In this document: positions 23,103 through 33,514 of the stretch, piece by piece
Position numbering within the stretch: the first letter of the stretch is position 1
Layout: the number at the start of each line of letters is the position of its first letter
From: Hexactinellida sp. DTS-2022
Taxonomy: Eukaryota > Porifera > Hexactinellida
Length of the DNA stretch: 64,000 nt
Direction of reading: 5' to 3'
NCBI GenBank assembly: GCA_028753945.1
Contig: JAPNXP010000012.1
Span: 930,001 to 994,000, forward strand
Program-made: the position numbers and the translations under genes
Notes under the pieces: model-generated
Told to the model about the DNA's origin: nothing
Databases searched by the model: none
The model's input: only the letters and a program-made list of their open reading frames with translations

Positions 23103-23237
23103 GGTGCTGTCACGAAAAAATTGGTCCGGGCCAAAACTGGTCCGGTCGGACCAATTTTGGCTCGGCCGAAAATGGTCCGGGACCATTTTTGGCAGTCAAA
23201 ACTGGTCCGTCCGGACCAATTTTGGCGTGACAGTGCT
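23103..23237. mobile_element. MITE built on GGTCCGGACCAATTTTGG
   Basis: Ends GTGCTGTCACG and CGTGACAGTGC are inverted. The interior is reiterated GGTCCGG and CCAATTTTGG in both senses. It interrupts the start of the hammerhead-bearing repeat: the uninterrupted flank TTAAGATAGTGTGGT is seen at 43314. The target duplication is unclear. Confidence 0.7.
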
Positions 23238-23446
23238 AATTAGTATAGCTAGTGTTGCTAGTATAGATATTAGATAGTGTTGTTACTTGTTAGTATAGAT
23301 AATGTGTTAGTGTAGTATCTGGGGCCGCAGTGGTACAGAGAGACAGACCACTGGCGGAAGGAGGCACAGTCGTGGACTGTGGCAATACGGATGCGTGACC
23401 ATCCGGCACCCACAGACGTGGAGGTCATGACTCATGGGGTCGAGGG

Positions 23447-23617
23447 CAGGGCCGGATTTACCATTAGGCTAAGTAGGCTATAGCCTTCGGGCCACTACAG
23501 GACCAATGTACAGGACACCAATGGGCCACTACAGGACCACTACCGACCAATGTCAATCATGTTCGGGCTACTTGTGTGGTTCAGCCTTCAGGCCACTCAA
23601 GGGTAAATCCTGCCCTG
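23447..23617. mobile_element. hAT-type MITE inserted in a hammerhead
   Basis: Ends CAGGGCCGGATTTACC / GGTAAATCCTGCCCTG with a perfect 8-bp duplication GTCGAGGG (23439-23446, 23618-23625). The target is exactly the hammerhead cleavage triplet GUC plus the first strand of stem I. Confidence 0.92.
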
Positions 23618-23665
23618 GTCGAGGGTCACTCTCCTGACTAGTCTTTGGAATGGGACGAAACCCCA
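23616..23665 (+). ncRNA. Hammerhead ribozyme, degraded copy
   Basis: GTC cleavage triplet, stem I GAGGG/CTCTC, then CTGACTAG where the core should read CTGANGAG, stem II GTCT...GGAC, then GAAA and CCCC. The core change should abolish catalysis, and the upstream stem III strand is separated by the hAT insertion. Confidence 0.75.
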
Positions 23666-23730
23666 CAAAAAGCAGTACGGCTGGCTAGTCTACAGTTACC
23701 CATAGTGGAACAGCACCACTTTACTACAAG

Positions 23731-25139
23731 TAGTGACCTACGTTATATAAGGCCTATGCACCAACTTTGCGAAATTGGACCATGGATTAAAGGAAGGCTA
23801 TTGATAAATAGGTTATTTATCGTTATCTAAATAACTAGTACCTCATAAATGTTCTATAACTATATAGGAACATGATATCAAGGTATACATAGCACCCGTC
23901 AGAATTGAGCTATGTCATCATTTGATTACGTAATCGCTATTTTTGGTGGGTAATATCGTGTTTTTGTAGCCTGCTTTTAACATAGTTAGACGCGTTATAA
24001 ATGTTCAAAATTGGAACATGATGATACCCATAACTAGTTAGATGAAATATATCGAAATTATCAATGAAATGTTGACACATTCCTCGGTTACCAGGGAAAT
24101 GTATATTTCCTAAATGGGCCATAACTCAAAAACTATCTATTTTATGTAAACTAGGCTAGTGCTGATCTATCCGCAATAGGTAACTTCTTATTCATTGATA
24201 ATACATTTTCTAGGCCTAACTTCAATATTCTTTGAGATAATGAGATTATTGACACTTAATTCTTTATATGGTAAAACACTATTATCTCAAAAATTATTGT
24301 AGTTAGGCCTAGAAAATGTATTATCAATGAATAGGAAGTTACCTATTGCGGATAGATCAGCACTAGCCTAGTTTGCATAAATAGATAGTTTTTGAGTTAT
24401 GGCTCATTTTAGGAAATATACATTTCCCTGGCAACCGAGGAATGTGTCAACATTTCATTGATAATTTCGATATATTTCATCTAACTAGTTATGGGTAGTG
24501 TTGTAAATTTCCAAAAAATTTGTTTTCTATGGAAATTTCTGGAAAGAATACGTATTTCAAATTATGCTTAGGAACTTTATTTGAAATTGCCAAAATTTTT
24601 GTGCTTCTTAAGTTAGACTGTCATGAGGGAAAATAACAAGCGCACAGTAACAACTCTACATTATAGATATGGTTTATCAAAATTAAAAAAACTAGGTACC
24701 TATAGGCTATATATAATAATTTTTCCTTGTAAAATTTCCTGAAATTTAGCTATTTTTAGGAAATCCCGGAAAAATCCTGAAATTTTAGGAAATTTCCTAG
24801 GAAATTTTCTGACCTTACAACACTAGTTATGGGCATCATCTTGTTCCAATTTTGAACATTTATAACGCGTCTAACTATGTTAAAAGCAGGCTACAAAAAC
24901 ACGATATTACCCACCAAAAATAGCGATTACGTAATCAAATGATGACATAGCTCAATTCTGACGGGTGCTATGTATACCTTGATATCATGTTCCTATATAG
25001 TTATAGAACATTTATGAGGTCTATCACTACTAGTTATTTAGATAACGATAAATAACCTATATATCATTAGCCTTCCTTTAATCCATGGTCCAGTTTCACA
25101 AAGTTGGTGCATATGCCTTATATAAAGTAGGTCACGCTA
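23731..25139. mobile_element. Long inverted-repeat element, about 0.5-kb arms
   Basis: The two halves mirror each other from TAGTGACCTACGTTATATAA (left) to TTATATAAAGTAGGTCACGC (right), turning near 24260. Arms carry TTCAAAATTGGAACATGATG and GATTACGTAATC. No protein is coded. Single-arm relatives lie at 26990-27445 and 34480-35060. It interrupts the hammerhead repeat and is itself interrupted at 24496-24825. Confidence 0.85.
24496..24825. mobile_element. hAT-type MITE (TAGTGTTGTAA) built on GGAAATTTCC
   Basis: Ends TAGTGTTGTAA / TTACAACACTA with a perfect 8-bp duplication GTTATGGG (24488-24495, 24826-24833). The subterminal sequence repeats AGGAAATTTCC. It lies in the right arm of the long inverted repeat, so it is younger than that element. 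Confidence 0.92.
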
Positions 25140-25462
25140 CCCCAGTATAGTATTAGTATTAGTATAGATAGTGAGTAATATACTATATGTACTGTATAGC
25201 TAACAATGTACTATTAGTAGCTAATTTGGTTATTACTTATTAGGAACAATTGCACTAAAATAATTAGTATCCAAGTGAACACCGAAGAACGAACGTGGAA
25301 CGTTACAAGCTGTAATACTACAGTCTACAGTAGACTCTCATTAATTAAACCTGTGTGAAAATGTTCACGAAGTTTTAGTAATATTTAATGGTAGTCAAGA
25401 GTAGACTCACGAAAATGCAAATATAGGTTAATTAACGTAAACAAGGTTTAATTCCCCTAGCC

Positions 25463-26405
25463 ATGGCCTACTATAATACGGCTATACATGCTGCCGAATC
25501 AATAGTAGAAAATAAGAGTCAGTTTTTGTAATTGTATTCTAAGCTAACTATGCTTCTTAATGGCGCCTAAACAGCTTAAACACAAATCTCATTTCTCAAA
25601 ATAGACTCCATTGGACTCGCAATGGTTGATTACACCATACGCATCGCAAATTATGTAGGAAATAGGAACAGGGGCGTAGCTAGGGGGCGGCGGCATAAAT
25701 TGTAGTCTAGTTTACAACACAAAAAGAGTCGACGATAATAATTATCTTTGATAATGATATTCAACAATAGGAAACCAAACATTACATACCCTTTTGTTTC
25801 AATTAGATTGCGTTGATTCAATTCAATTCAATTTGATACATCCATGTTCAGTTGTTAAAGTCGCAGCATTTGTCAATGAATAAATAATACAACAGTGGCG
25901 CAAACAGGGCGCGTGCGCGCTCACGCAAAAAGTTGAAGGGGGGCAATATTAATGGTGCGGGTGTAAATTCCATCGATATTTGCAATTTTATTGCCAATAT
26001 ATTTAGATATTTACATTTTGTATGAACTTATTACACTATTGGTTCCATGAATGGTTACAAATCGATATCTGGGTATCTCACAATCAATTTTTTTTCTGGG
26101 GGGCAAGCCTCAAGACCACCCAAAGGGTCGCTCGCTACACTCGCTCCGCGGATCAAAATTTAACCTCATACATGGAAAAACTTTGCGCCCATGATACAAA
26201 CAATAAATAATAGTTGTAAATAACACCATAATTTACTGAAATAGACATATAACTTGAAAGTGACATGAGTGCCGAAGGGCGGCATAAGTGTAAGCTACGC
26301 CTCTGAATAGGAAGCATAGTTTAGCTTAGAATAAAATTACAAAACTGGACTCCTATTTTCTACTATGATTCGGCAGCATGTATAGCCGTATTATAGTAGG
26401 CCATG
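25463..26405. mobile_element. Foldback element with long inverted ends
   Basis: Left ATGGCCTACTATAATACGGC and its reverse at 26375-26405. The inverted arms extend over roughly 100 bp or more, including TATGATTCGGCAGCATGTAT on the right. Related to 31937-33021. A hAT-type MITE (25893-26193) is nested inside. Confidence 0.75.
25893..26193 (+). mobile_element. hAT-type MITE (CAGTGGCGCAAA family)
   Basis: Starts CAGTGGCGCAAACAGG, ends CTTTGCGCCCATG. The flanks share ATACAA, an imperfect target duplication. The 62-codon frame across it is accidental. Confidence 0.7.
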
Positions 26406-26989
26406 CTAAGTCTACCAGGGATGTTTTCGAAGTAAATTCAGTAGTATATTTTCAAATCTTATTGTAAATACAGGTTGCTAGGAAATAAAAACCGTAAGTT
26501 GTTCAAAGCAAATTCCATAAGCGCGATATTATAAGTAAGGTATACGTATAATACGTATTACATTATACGTATTACGTATCCAATAAAAGACGTATTAAAC
26601 AACTAAGGTATTTAGAAAGAGGTACCTTGGAGATACAATTACCTGGCAGCAAACAACTAACCATAGAGTGTATACGTGTGTGTAAATATCTAAACCGTAC
26701 ACATGGAATAGCCCTCATTTATCTAAATGTTATTTGACTATTCTCTTCTATTAAAAGGAAAAATAACTACTGAAGTAATATAGTGTACTATTTAGGGAGT
26801 GTAGATCTATTTACGGAACTGTTACTAGAAAATTGATCCCCGAAAAAATTGGTTCGGGGGGACCATGGCCTACTTAATACACGGCTATATATGTCGCCGC
26901 TCGCCGGAAGGCCATAAAACAAAGAGGCCAGTTTCTAATTTTCAAAATGGAAAATTGATCTTTATTCGAATAATTAGCAATGATAGAGC

Positions 26990-27445
26990 TGAAAAGTGTA
27001 TTATAACTATATAGGAATATGGTATCCAGGTATATATATAGCACCCTCCAGAATTGTGATATGTCATCATCTGATGATGTTATGGTTATTTTGGTTGCGA
27101 ATTATCTTGTTTTTCTAGCATACTTTTAACATAGTTAAACGTGTTATAAATGTTCAAAATTGGAACATGGTTATACCCAGAAGTAGTAGAATAAAATATA
27201 CCGAAATTATAAATGGAATGTTGACACATTCCTCGGTTGCCATGGAAAATGTATATTTCCTAAAATGTGCCATAACTCAAAAACTATGAATGTTATGTAA
27301 ACTAGACTGGTACTGATCTGTCCGGAATAGGTAACTTCCTATTCATCGATAATACATTTTATATGCCTAACTTCAATAATTTTTGAGATAATTAACACTT
27401 AATTCATTATTAGGTAATGACTCACTATCTCAAAAATTGATTTGC
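26990..27445. repeat. Single arm of the long inverted-repeat family
   Basis: Same order of blocks as the left arm of 23731-25139: ATAACTATATAGGAATATGG, TTCAAAATTGGAACATGG, 'TGTTGACACATTCCTCGGTT', ending near the turn point. The second arm is absent. Confidence 0.7.
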
Positions 27446-27666
27446 ATAATACACCTCCTGTAGAACTCTATACATCAGAACACATTGCAACAAGTTTAGA
27501 GTTTGCACTAATAATTCGGCGAAAACAAAACAAGAGTGCATACACAACTAATTCAATTCAAAGTTAACAAACAATTATAAAGAATTCAGGAGAGTCTCTA
27601 AACAGGTACAAGTTAGGAAAGGAATAAGAAAGTAGAAAAAGTTAGATATGTAGTTATTGTCAGAAT

Positions 27667-28916
27667 TCAAAATAATTGGATGCAATGTTCGGGGTTATCA
27701 GATGTGATAATAATCCTCCCTTCTACATCCAATGTTATTCCCTTTGGCCCTATGAACTCTCCTCTCTTCTGTCCTTCTCCACCGAATCTGTGGATCAGAT
27801 CTCCTCCAAATGAGAAGATAGAAACACAATGCCTACTAAAGTCAGTGATGAGAATATTTGAGAATTTATCCAGAATGAAAGAAGAAGGTGTACCAACCGG
27901 ATTACCTCTACCGATAGGAATCATCTCCCGAATCAATTGATGAGAATATGTGTATAGAGACACACAGGGCTTACGACAAGACAATACTACAATCTCATCA
28001 GAAGTTAGTTTGACATCTTTAGCTCTATAAATATCATTAATAAAAGAGTTGAATTTGAGATCAAAATTCAAACATTGAATTCTAGCATTTTCAAATTCAG
28101 CTATATATATATTCTGTCTCTGTCAGTGGAAATATCAAGTCCTCTTGGTTGGTTAAACTCCAATTCATTCTTTCCTTTCTTTCCAACTGAATTAAGATAT
28201 TTCCCTTCTGTAGAATATACATTGAGACAATGAGAGCTATGTTGTGTGACATATGCCTTGTTCTGTTTGATACAAATACCAAGTGGTAAGTTCATCTTTT
28301 CAATGAATTGGAAGATAAAATCAAATGATTTGTTATAAACTTGAACACGGTGATTACCTCCATCACAAATGTAAATACAATTATTCACAGGATTAATAGC
28401 TATACCATTTGGATAACAGAACACACCAGGTGAAGAAGACTGTGTATCGCTATGTTTCCAAAATACCGCAACAGGATCTCCTATTTGCTTGTAGTCTCGT
28501 ATTCCTTCTTTCACAGCATTAAGTCGTATCTCACCTGCTACACTCAGTTTCTTATCTAGCTCCACATCCCATTCCAATGACACACTCTTGTGGGTATCTT
28601 GTTCTGTTAGGAGTTTAGTTTCTAGTTCATTAATGCGTGTATTAATAGGAGCCAAAGACTGATCAAGAATTTCTTTATTTATATTATTCGTAAGTGCGCT
28701 CTTAAGTGCTTCTTTAGAAACAGTTAACTCCTTGATTTGCAGAACTAATTCACCTCCTATGTACTCGTCTACCAATCTCTGTAACTCTGCTATCAGATCG
28801 GCTTCTCTAGCCTGTAGCAGCTCGTGAGCTCTTAAGAACTTAGTGTGTATCTCGCTACGCACTCTCTCCACGTGAGAGAGGAAGCTCTCTTCTCCCACAC
28901 CATAAGCACTAGCCAT
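27667..28916 (-). CDS. Coiled-coil/NHL-propeller protein (TRIM-NHL-like, no RING), one frameshift
   Basis: Starts at ATG 28916. The first about 130 residues are helical and charged (coiled coil). The rest is NHL-type beta-propeller: PNGIAINPVNNCIYICDGGN, QPRGLDISTDRDRIYI, then after a frame change FILDKFSNILITDFSRHC and GPKGITLDVEGRIIITSDN. NHL propellers bind protein or RNA. In TRIM-NHL proteins they follow a coiled coil, but no RING or B-box is present here. The two parts are offset by 2 nt within an AT dinucleotide run at about 28098-28112 (a stop at 28101), consistent with one extra TA unit. It may be a recent pseudogene, a polymorphic microsatellite or a sequencing slip. Confidence 0.75.
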
Positions 28917-29190
28917 TGCACAGTGTTCTACAAATGAATATTAAATTCATTTCAGATTACGAATACATAGTATCGAAAATAGAGACATCTGTAGCTATTC
29001 TAGTTAATAGCTTGTTTATCCTCAGAATAGTAAATTCTAAATGTGAATAAGATTTTTGAGCGCACTCTATTCGCTCCTTTTGTATCTAACAGATTCAGGT
29101 TCAGGTTCGGAGATCGCTACTAATGTAGGAATCAATCGCAATCCAGTTATTTAAGACCCCATACCAACATAATCGTAGGCATATTACACT
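28917..29190. other. 5' flank of the NHL gene
   Basis: No further gene. The start codon lies close to a stretch ACTGTGCA that is probably untranslated leader. Confidence 0.35.
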
Positions 29191-29491
29191 ATCATGCCTG
29201 CCAACCGTACAGGGATTTTAACCATTCTGTACTGGGGAGGGGGTAAGGGATTTATTCCATTTGTAAGGGATTTTTAATTTACTAATTATTAGTCAAATAA
29301 TTCGGATTAATGCCCAAAATGTCTACAGTGATGAAAGTCATATATTCTGCCATGCATTCTGCATTGACCACATAAGGCACAACTTGGTTTATATATTTAT
29401 TCAAGCGTACAGGGATGTTGGCCAATGTACTACAGGGGGAAATTGGAGCCCTGTACAGGGATATGACTCAAATAGGTTGGCTCCCATGCGC
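29191..29491. mobile_element. Probable MITE with GTACAGGGAT words
   Basis: ATGCCTGCCAACC at the left is mirrored by GGTTGGCTCCCAT at the right. The interior repeats GTACAGGGA. Flanks share CTAT in weak 8-bp duplicates (5 of 8). Confidence 0.5.
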
Positions 29492-29498
29492 TATGGCA

Positions 29499-29613
29499 GT
29501 GGTTCCCAACCGGGCCCACGGCCACGAGGTGTATTACGGTCACTGGGAGGGGGCGCACAGAATGTCTAATATTTACTACAGGGGGTCCAGGGTTTAAAAA
29601 GGTTGAGAATCCC
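29499..29613. mobile_element. Probable hAT-type MITE
   Basis: Left CAGTGGTTCCCAACC mirrors right GGTTGAGAATCCCTG. These ends are typical of hAT elements. No clean target duplication is visible. Confidence 0.55.
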
Positions 29614-30012
29614 TGTACTAGGACCCGTGACTTCGCTTTTGTTCAAATAAATATCTTTTCGAATTTACTTGCCAGCTGTTTATAAATACAGCATATAGTA
29701 GCATACAACACAATTATTATAGAGCAGTGAAACTTCCATTGAAAATTGTTAAATGTATTTGTTGGTGCAGATATTTTCTGGTTTGCAGAGATTATGTGTG
29801 TAATATCATTAATGCTGTATAAAGTATAAAGATTACTAAGTAGTTTAAAAGAAACACATGGATATTCGAGGAGTAATTAGATCGACTCCAAATATGTGAA
29901 CTTTTTCACAATTTGGAAATTGTGTTAATAGGAACACGGACTACTAACCATAGAGTGTATATGTGTGTGTACAGTACATAGTACATATCTAAACCGTACT
30001 CTACGGAATAGC

Positions 30013-30288
30013 CAGTGGCGGACACTTAACGAAATATTGGGGGGGGCGAAATTAATTGGGACTCACCACACTTTCAGTATTATTAGTAGTGTCTTTTCTC
30101 AATTTCGCTATATAATTATGCTATTTTGGTGTTGTTGTTTCTATTACAATTTGTACGCACTCCTTCCACTTTTGAAGTAAAGATTCCTTTTATTTCCACT
30201 TTTTGACTCAAATTTCTTTAAACTTTATTCTTTCGAAATTATTGGGGGGGTGATTGCCCCCCCTCGCCCCCCCTAGTGTCCGCCACTG
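30013..30288. mobile_element. hAT-type MITE
   Basis: Ends CAGTGGCGGACACTTA / TAGTGTCCGCCACTG, with a perfect 8-bp duplication GGAATAGC (30005-30012, 30289-30296). The short frame overlapping 29965-30180 is not a gene. Confidence 0.93.
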
Positions 30289-30642
30289 GGAATAGCCATA
30301 ATGTATCTAAATTATATTTGACTTTTCTGTAATAAAGGAAAGGAATTACAGAAGTCATATCCTGTACTATCAAGGGAGAGTAAACAGTCTATGACTCATT
30401 TTCTATTCAAATTCTAGAGAAGTGATCGGCTTGCGGTATTCAGATTTTGAGGCAATAGTGAGCCGCAAAATCTAAACACCGCAAGCCGATCTAAATAGAC
30501 AGTTTCTAGGAGCGAAGAGTTAGAAAGAGGTACCAAAGTGTATCTTGTTGACTTCGGCTTACTAAAGTTATCCTCCTTGTCTGAGTAGTATCGAGGGTGT
30601 TTAGTTTCAAGTTTGGATCGGAGCAGGTGGGGTTGTTAACAG

Positions 30643-31017
30643 CTAACTAGCGGGTTTTACCAGTTCGCTATTATCTAACAAAAAGCTTAGGTCACTGGCA
30701 ATAGAGCTGAGGAGTCCCCCGTGATGGGACTTGTAGCTTGGAATGTTATAAAAGTCCGTATCCATAGGTGTGTTGCGGGAGGCGATAAGGTATATAAATA
30801 ATCTCATTGTAATGCACACTAATAGAGAAATCTAGCAAAGTATCATTATACAAAAGCTAACGCCTAATCTAATGTATAATCCTAGTTGTTTAAAGTTACG
30901 AATGGTTGGGTAAGATCTGCTAATATCAATAACCGTAACAGGTGTGCCGGAATGAAAAAGTGGTTTGTGAAAGAAGTTGTCGAAGAGCGGAGCTTTGGAG
31001 CTGGAGTTGGACTGCAT
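30643..31017 (-). CDS. Possible small two-exon gene, 97 codons
   Basis: On the minus strand exon 1 (31017-30900) reads MQSNSSSKAPLFDNFFHKPL... to a GTAACT donor. A candidate TATTAG acceptor starts exon 2 (30818-30643), which stays in frame through SHHGGLLSSIASDLSFLLDN and ends at TAG. The region is richer in GC than its surroundings. I do not recognise the protein. No domain, signal peptide or membrane segment is evident. Splicing is inferred only from GT-AG signals and frame agreement. Confidence 0.35.
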
Positions 31018-31206
31018 TAGTATCGGCGGATAAGCCGCAAAGTCGCAGCGAATGAGTGTGTACTGTGTAGAGGAGACCTGTCTCTATTCGAGTTCTCAAC
31101 AAGATTCGAACTGCAGAAAATATTTTCCCAGCGACAACTACGTAGTTGTCCTATATCAAATTGTGTTAGTTTATGTAATAATTGAGGTGTTAAGAATAAT
31201 AATATC

Positions 31207-31442
31207 ATAGGCGTCAAGTTTTGGAATATTTAATCAAAGTTGGAGAGGAGGCCAATGGGAGGTTTACTAAATATTTCCAGATTTGTTTCTGTGCAGAAAC
31301 AAAATCTGGATATATTGAGTAAAACAAACGTGATTCTCACCCTCTATCATCCCTTGGTCGATGAAAAGGACCACTTTCATACAAAAATTAAATTCACCGA
31401 CAGGCCCGGTAGTCGCCCCCCAAACCCCAAACTTGGAGCCTA
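31207..31442. mobile_element. Possible MITE
   Basis: CATAGGCGTCAAGTTTTGG on the left is mirrored by CCAAACTTGGAGCCTAGG on the right. The target duplication is not evident. The short frames on both strands here are accidental. Confidence 0.4.
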
Positions 31443-31599
31443 GGTTAATGTACAACAGGAATAATACTTATAGGGCAGTGTTTCTCAAAATGGGGGTAGC
31501 GACCCCTATGCGGTCTTGGAACAATTTCTAGGGGGTTGAGACTTGAGAGATACAATTAATTTCCCAAAATTCATTACCAAGCTAAAGTTTATCCCTCCT

Positions 31600-31910
31600 G
31601 TTATAGATATCACCTGTAGCCTTCAGGAGTATAGTCCTTGGGAAAGACTATAGGTGGCAGTACGGGCAGACTCATAGGTAAGTGAGTATTCACAGGCCGG
31701 CAGTACGACTGGTAACCATAGTCTAGGACTATGGAGAACATGGGCAGTACGGCACTCGCAGGAGCTGCGGGCTGGAGCGAGAGGTGCGACAGTACGCATG
31801 GTGGTCGAGGGTTACCCTCCTGATGAGTCTCTGCAATGGGACGAAACCACACACGTAACATCCTTACGGGATGGGGTCAGCTAGAGCGGCTAGTCTTCGA
31901 TACTAGGACG
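31600..31910 (+). repeat. Hammerhead-bearing repeat, second type
   Basis: GC-rich block in AT-rich surroundings with repeated words CAGTACG and ACTATGG before the hammerhead at 31801. It resembles family H only in the ribozyme, so the carriers differ. The ends were not defined. Confidence 0.6.
31801..31850 (+). ncRNA. Hammerhead ribozyme, type III, intact
   Basis: All conserved parts are present in order: stem III strand GTGGT, cleavage triplet GTC, stem I GAGGG-TTA-CCCTC (perfect), core CTGATGA, stem II GTCT...GGAC, core GAAA, closing stem III strand ACCAC. Each invariant base (C3 U4 G5 A6 N G8 A9; G12 A13 A14; A15.1-U16.1) is kept. Stem I closes on three bases, so self-cleavage as a monomer may need partner or dimer contacts. 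Confidence 0.9.
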
Positions 31911-31936
31911 TGGCCTCATCTCGTAACACTCCTTCC

Positions 31937-33021
31937 ATGGCCTACTATAATACGGCTATACATGCTGCCGAATCATAGTAGAAATAAGAGTCCAGTTTTG
32001 TAAATTTATTCTAAGCTAAACTATGCTTCCTATTGGCATAATTTGTAACGTGTATGGGGTAATCAACCATTTCGAGTCCAATGGAACCACTTTTGAGAAT
32101 CTCAGATTTGTGGTTAAGCTGTTTAGGCGCCATTTAACGATGACACCACAAATATACTATATATACAATTCGAGTCTAAAGAACTAAAGAAAAAGAAAAT
32201 AATTTGCTAATATACTTAGAATACATTTTCCGAATATATAATGACAATGAATATGTATAAACCAGCAATTATATACGTTTTATGGACGAAAATAGTAAGT
32301 TGTAATTCGGATAATACTTGTATTTTAGCATGTGGTTAAGTGCTCGACAAAATAAAATTTTGATGGTGGCTAATTAAGCCACCACCTCACTTTTTCTGGT
32401 GGCTAATGAATAAACAACGGCCGGTTAAGCAAACCACTGATGACTTAACAAAGTTTTGATGCCGTAAAACAACACTAATGTTAATAACAAATGATGCAAC
32501 GAAACATATAATGTACATAAAGTCAATAATCCACAATATATTGTAGATTAGCCACCAAAGGCAAAATTTGGTGGCTTAAATCAGATTTTTGGTGGCTAGC
32601 GCCACCAAACCACCATATTTGTCGAGCACTGATGTGGTTGCTTTATAATTTTTGAAAAATTTTAGAATATCGCCATTTTGTGATTTAGTAGCCTTTGGGG
32701 TATGAAATATATCCCTATTTTAGTATTCCTATTATAAAATTATTAGAAAGTAGGAAGTAACTGAAATTTATGATATTTGAATTTTTTTTCATTTTACCAA
32801 AAATTGTTACCGTCACCATTAAATGGCGCCTAAACAGCTTAACCACAAATCTGAGATTCTCAAAAGTGGTTCCATTGGACTCGCAATGGTTGATTACCCT
32901 ACATACAATACAAATTATGCCAATAGGAAGCATAGTTTAGCTTTGAATAAATTTACAAAACTGGACTCTAATTTTCTACTATGATTCGGCAGCATGTATA
33001 GACGTATTATAGTAGGCCATG
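31937..33021. mobile_element. Foldback element with about 210-bp inverted ends
   Basis: Left arm from ATGGCCTACTATAATACGGC to about 32145 (TTTAGGCGCCATTTAACG). The right arm mirrors it from 32815 to 33021. Perfect 8-bp duplication CTCCTTCC (31929-31936, 33022-33029). No transposase is seen. A hAT-type MITE sits inside (32338-32631). A frame at 32715-32933 is accidental. Confidence 0.88.
32338..32631. mobile_element. hAT-type MITE built on GGTGGCTAA words
   Basis: Ends AAGTGCTCGACAAAAT and ATTTGTCGAGCACTG, with an 8-bp duplication ATGTGGTT (32330-32337, 32632-32639). Interior words TTTGGTGGCT occur in both senses. Confidence 0.88.
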
Positions 33022-33514
33022 CTCCTTCCTATGTCACTTTTTTCACCATTTTGTGAAAAAAATTGAATTCAATTCAAATTCTACAAATAATGATAAAGAA
33101 TGGCTAGCGACTTGTTAGGTATAGAATATGAAAAGTAAAACAAAATTGTAATCCCAAATTACACTAAACCTGAAGCGCGGGAATATCTACTACGATCAGG
33201 GGAGGCGTACTCTCCTAACTAGGGACGGTGTCTTTGCATGGACAGGAGGTCAATCCACTTTCGGATCTTAAATACAGGAAATTATATACAAAAATAGCAC
33301 CAGTATACAACAATATCTGCCAATAGTTGGTTAGTATATTACAATTAATTAATTTACTTTGCACCTTACAGTGGTGTTCATATAATAGCAAATCGGGCTT
33401 ACTTGCTAATAGACACATTTTGGGGTCCACAGGTCAAAAAGTCCATGATCTACATTTTTTCCAGGCCATGATCTACAGTTTATTGTTACGTGCTACCTAT
33501 TAAGCTGTATTAAA

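Larger units (their letters stand above)
23238..23730 (+). repeat. Hammerhead-bearing repeat (family H), copy 1
   Basis: Runs of TAGTATAGATAGTGTTG precede a GC-rich core (from CCGCAGTGGTACAGAGAGAC) with a degraded hammerhead, ending at GAACAGCACCACTTTAC. It is split by a hAT-type element (23447-23617), and its 3' part is displaced to 25140-25250 by a long inverted-repeat element. The matching uninterrupted order is seen around 43540-43790. Confidence 0.75.
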
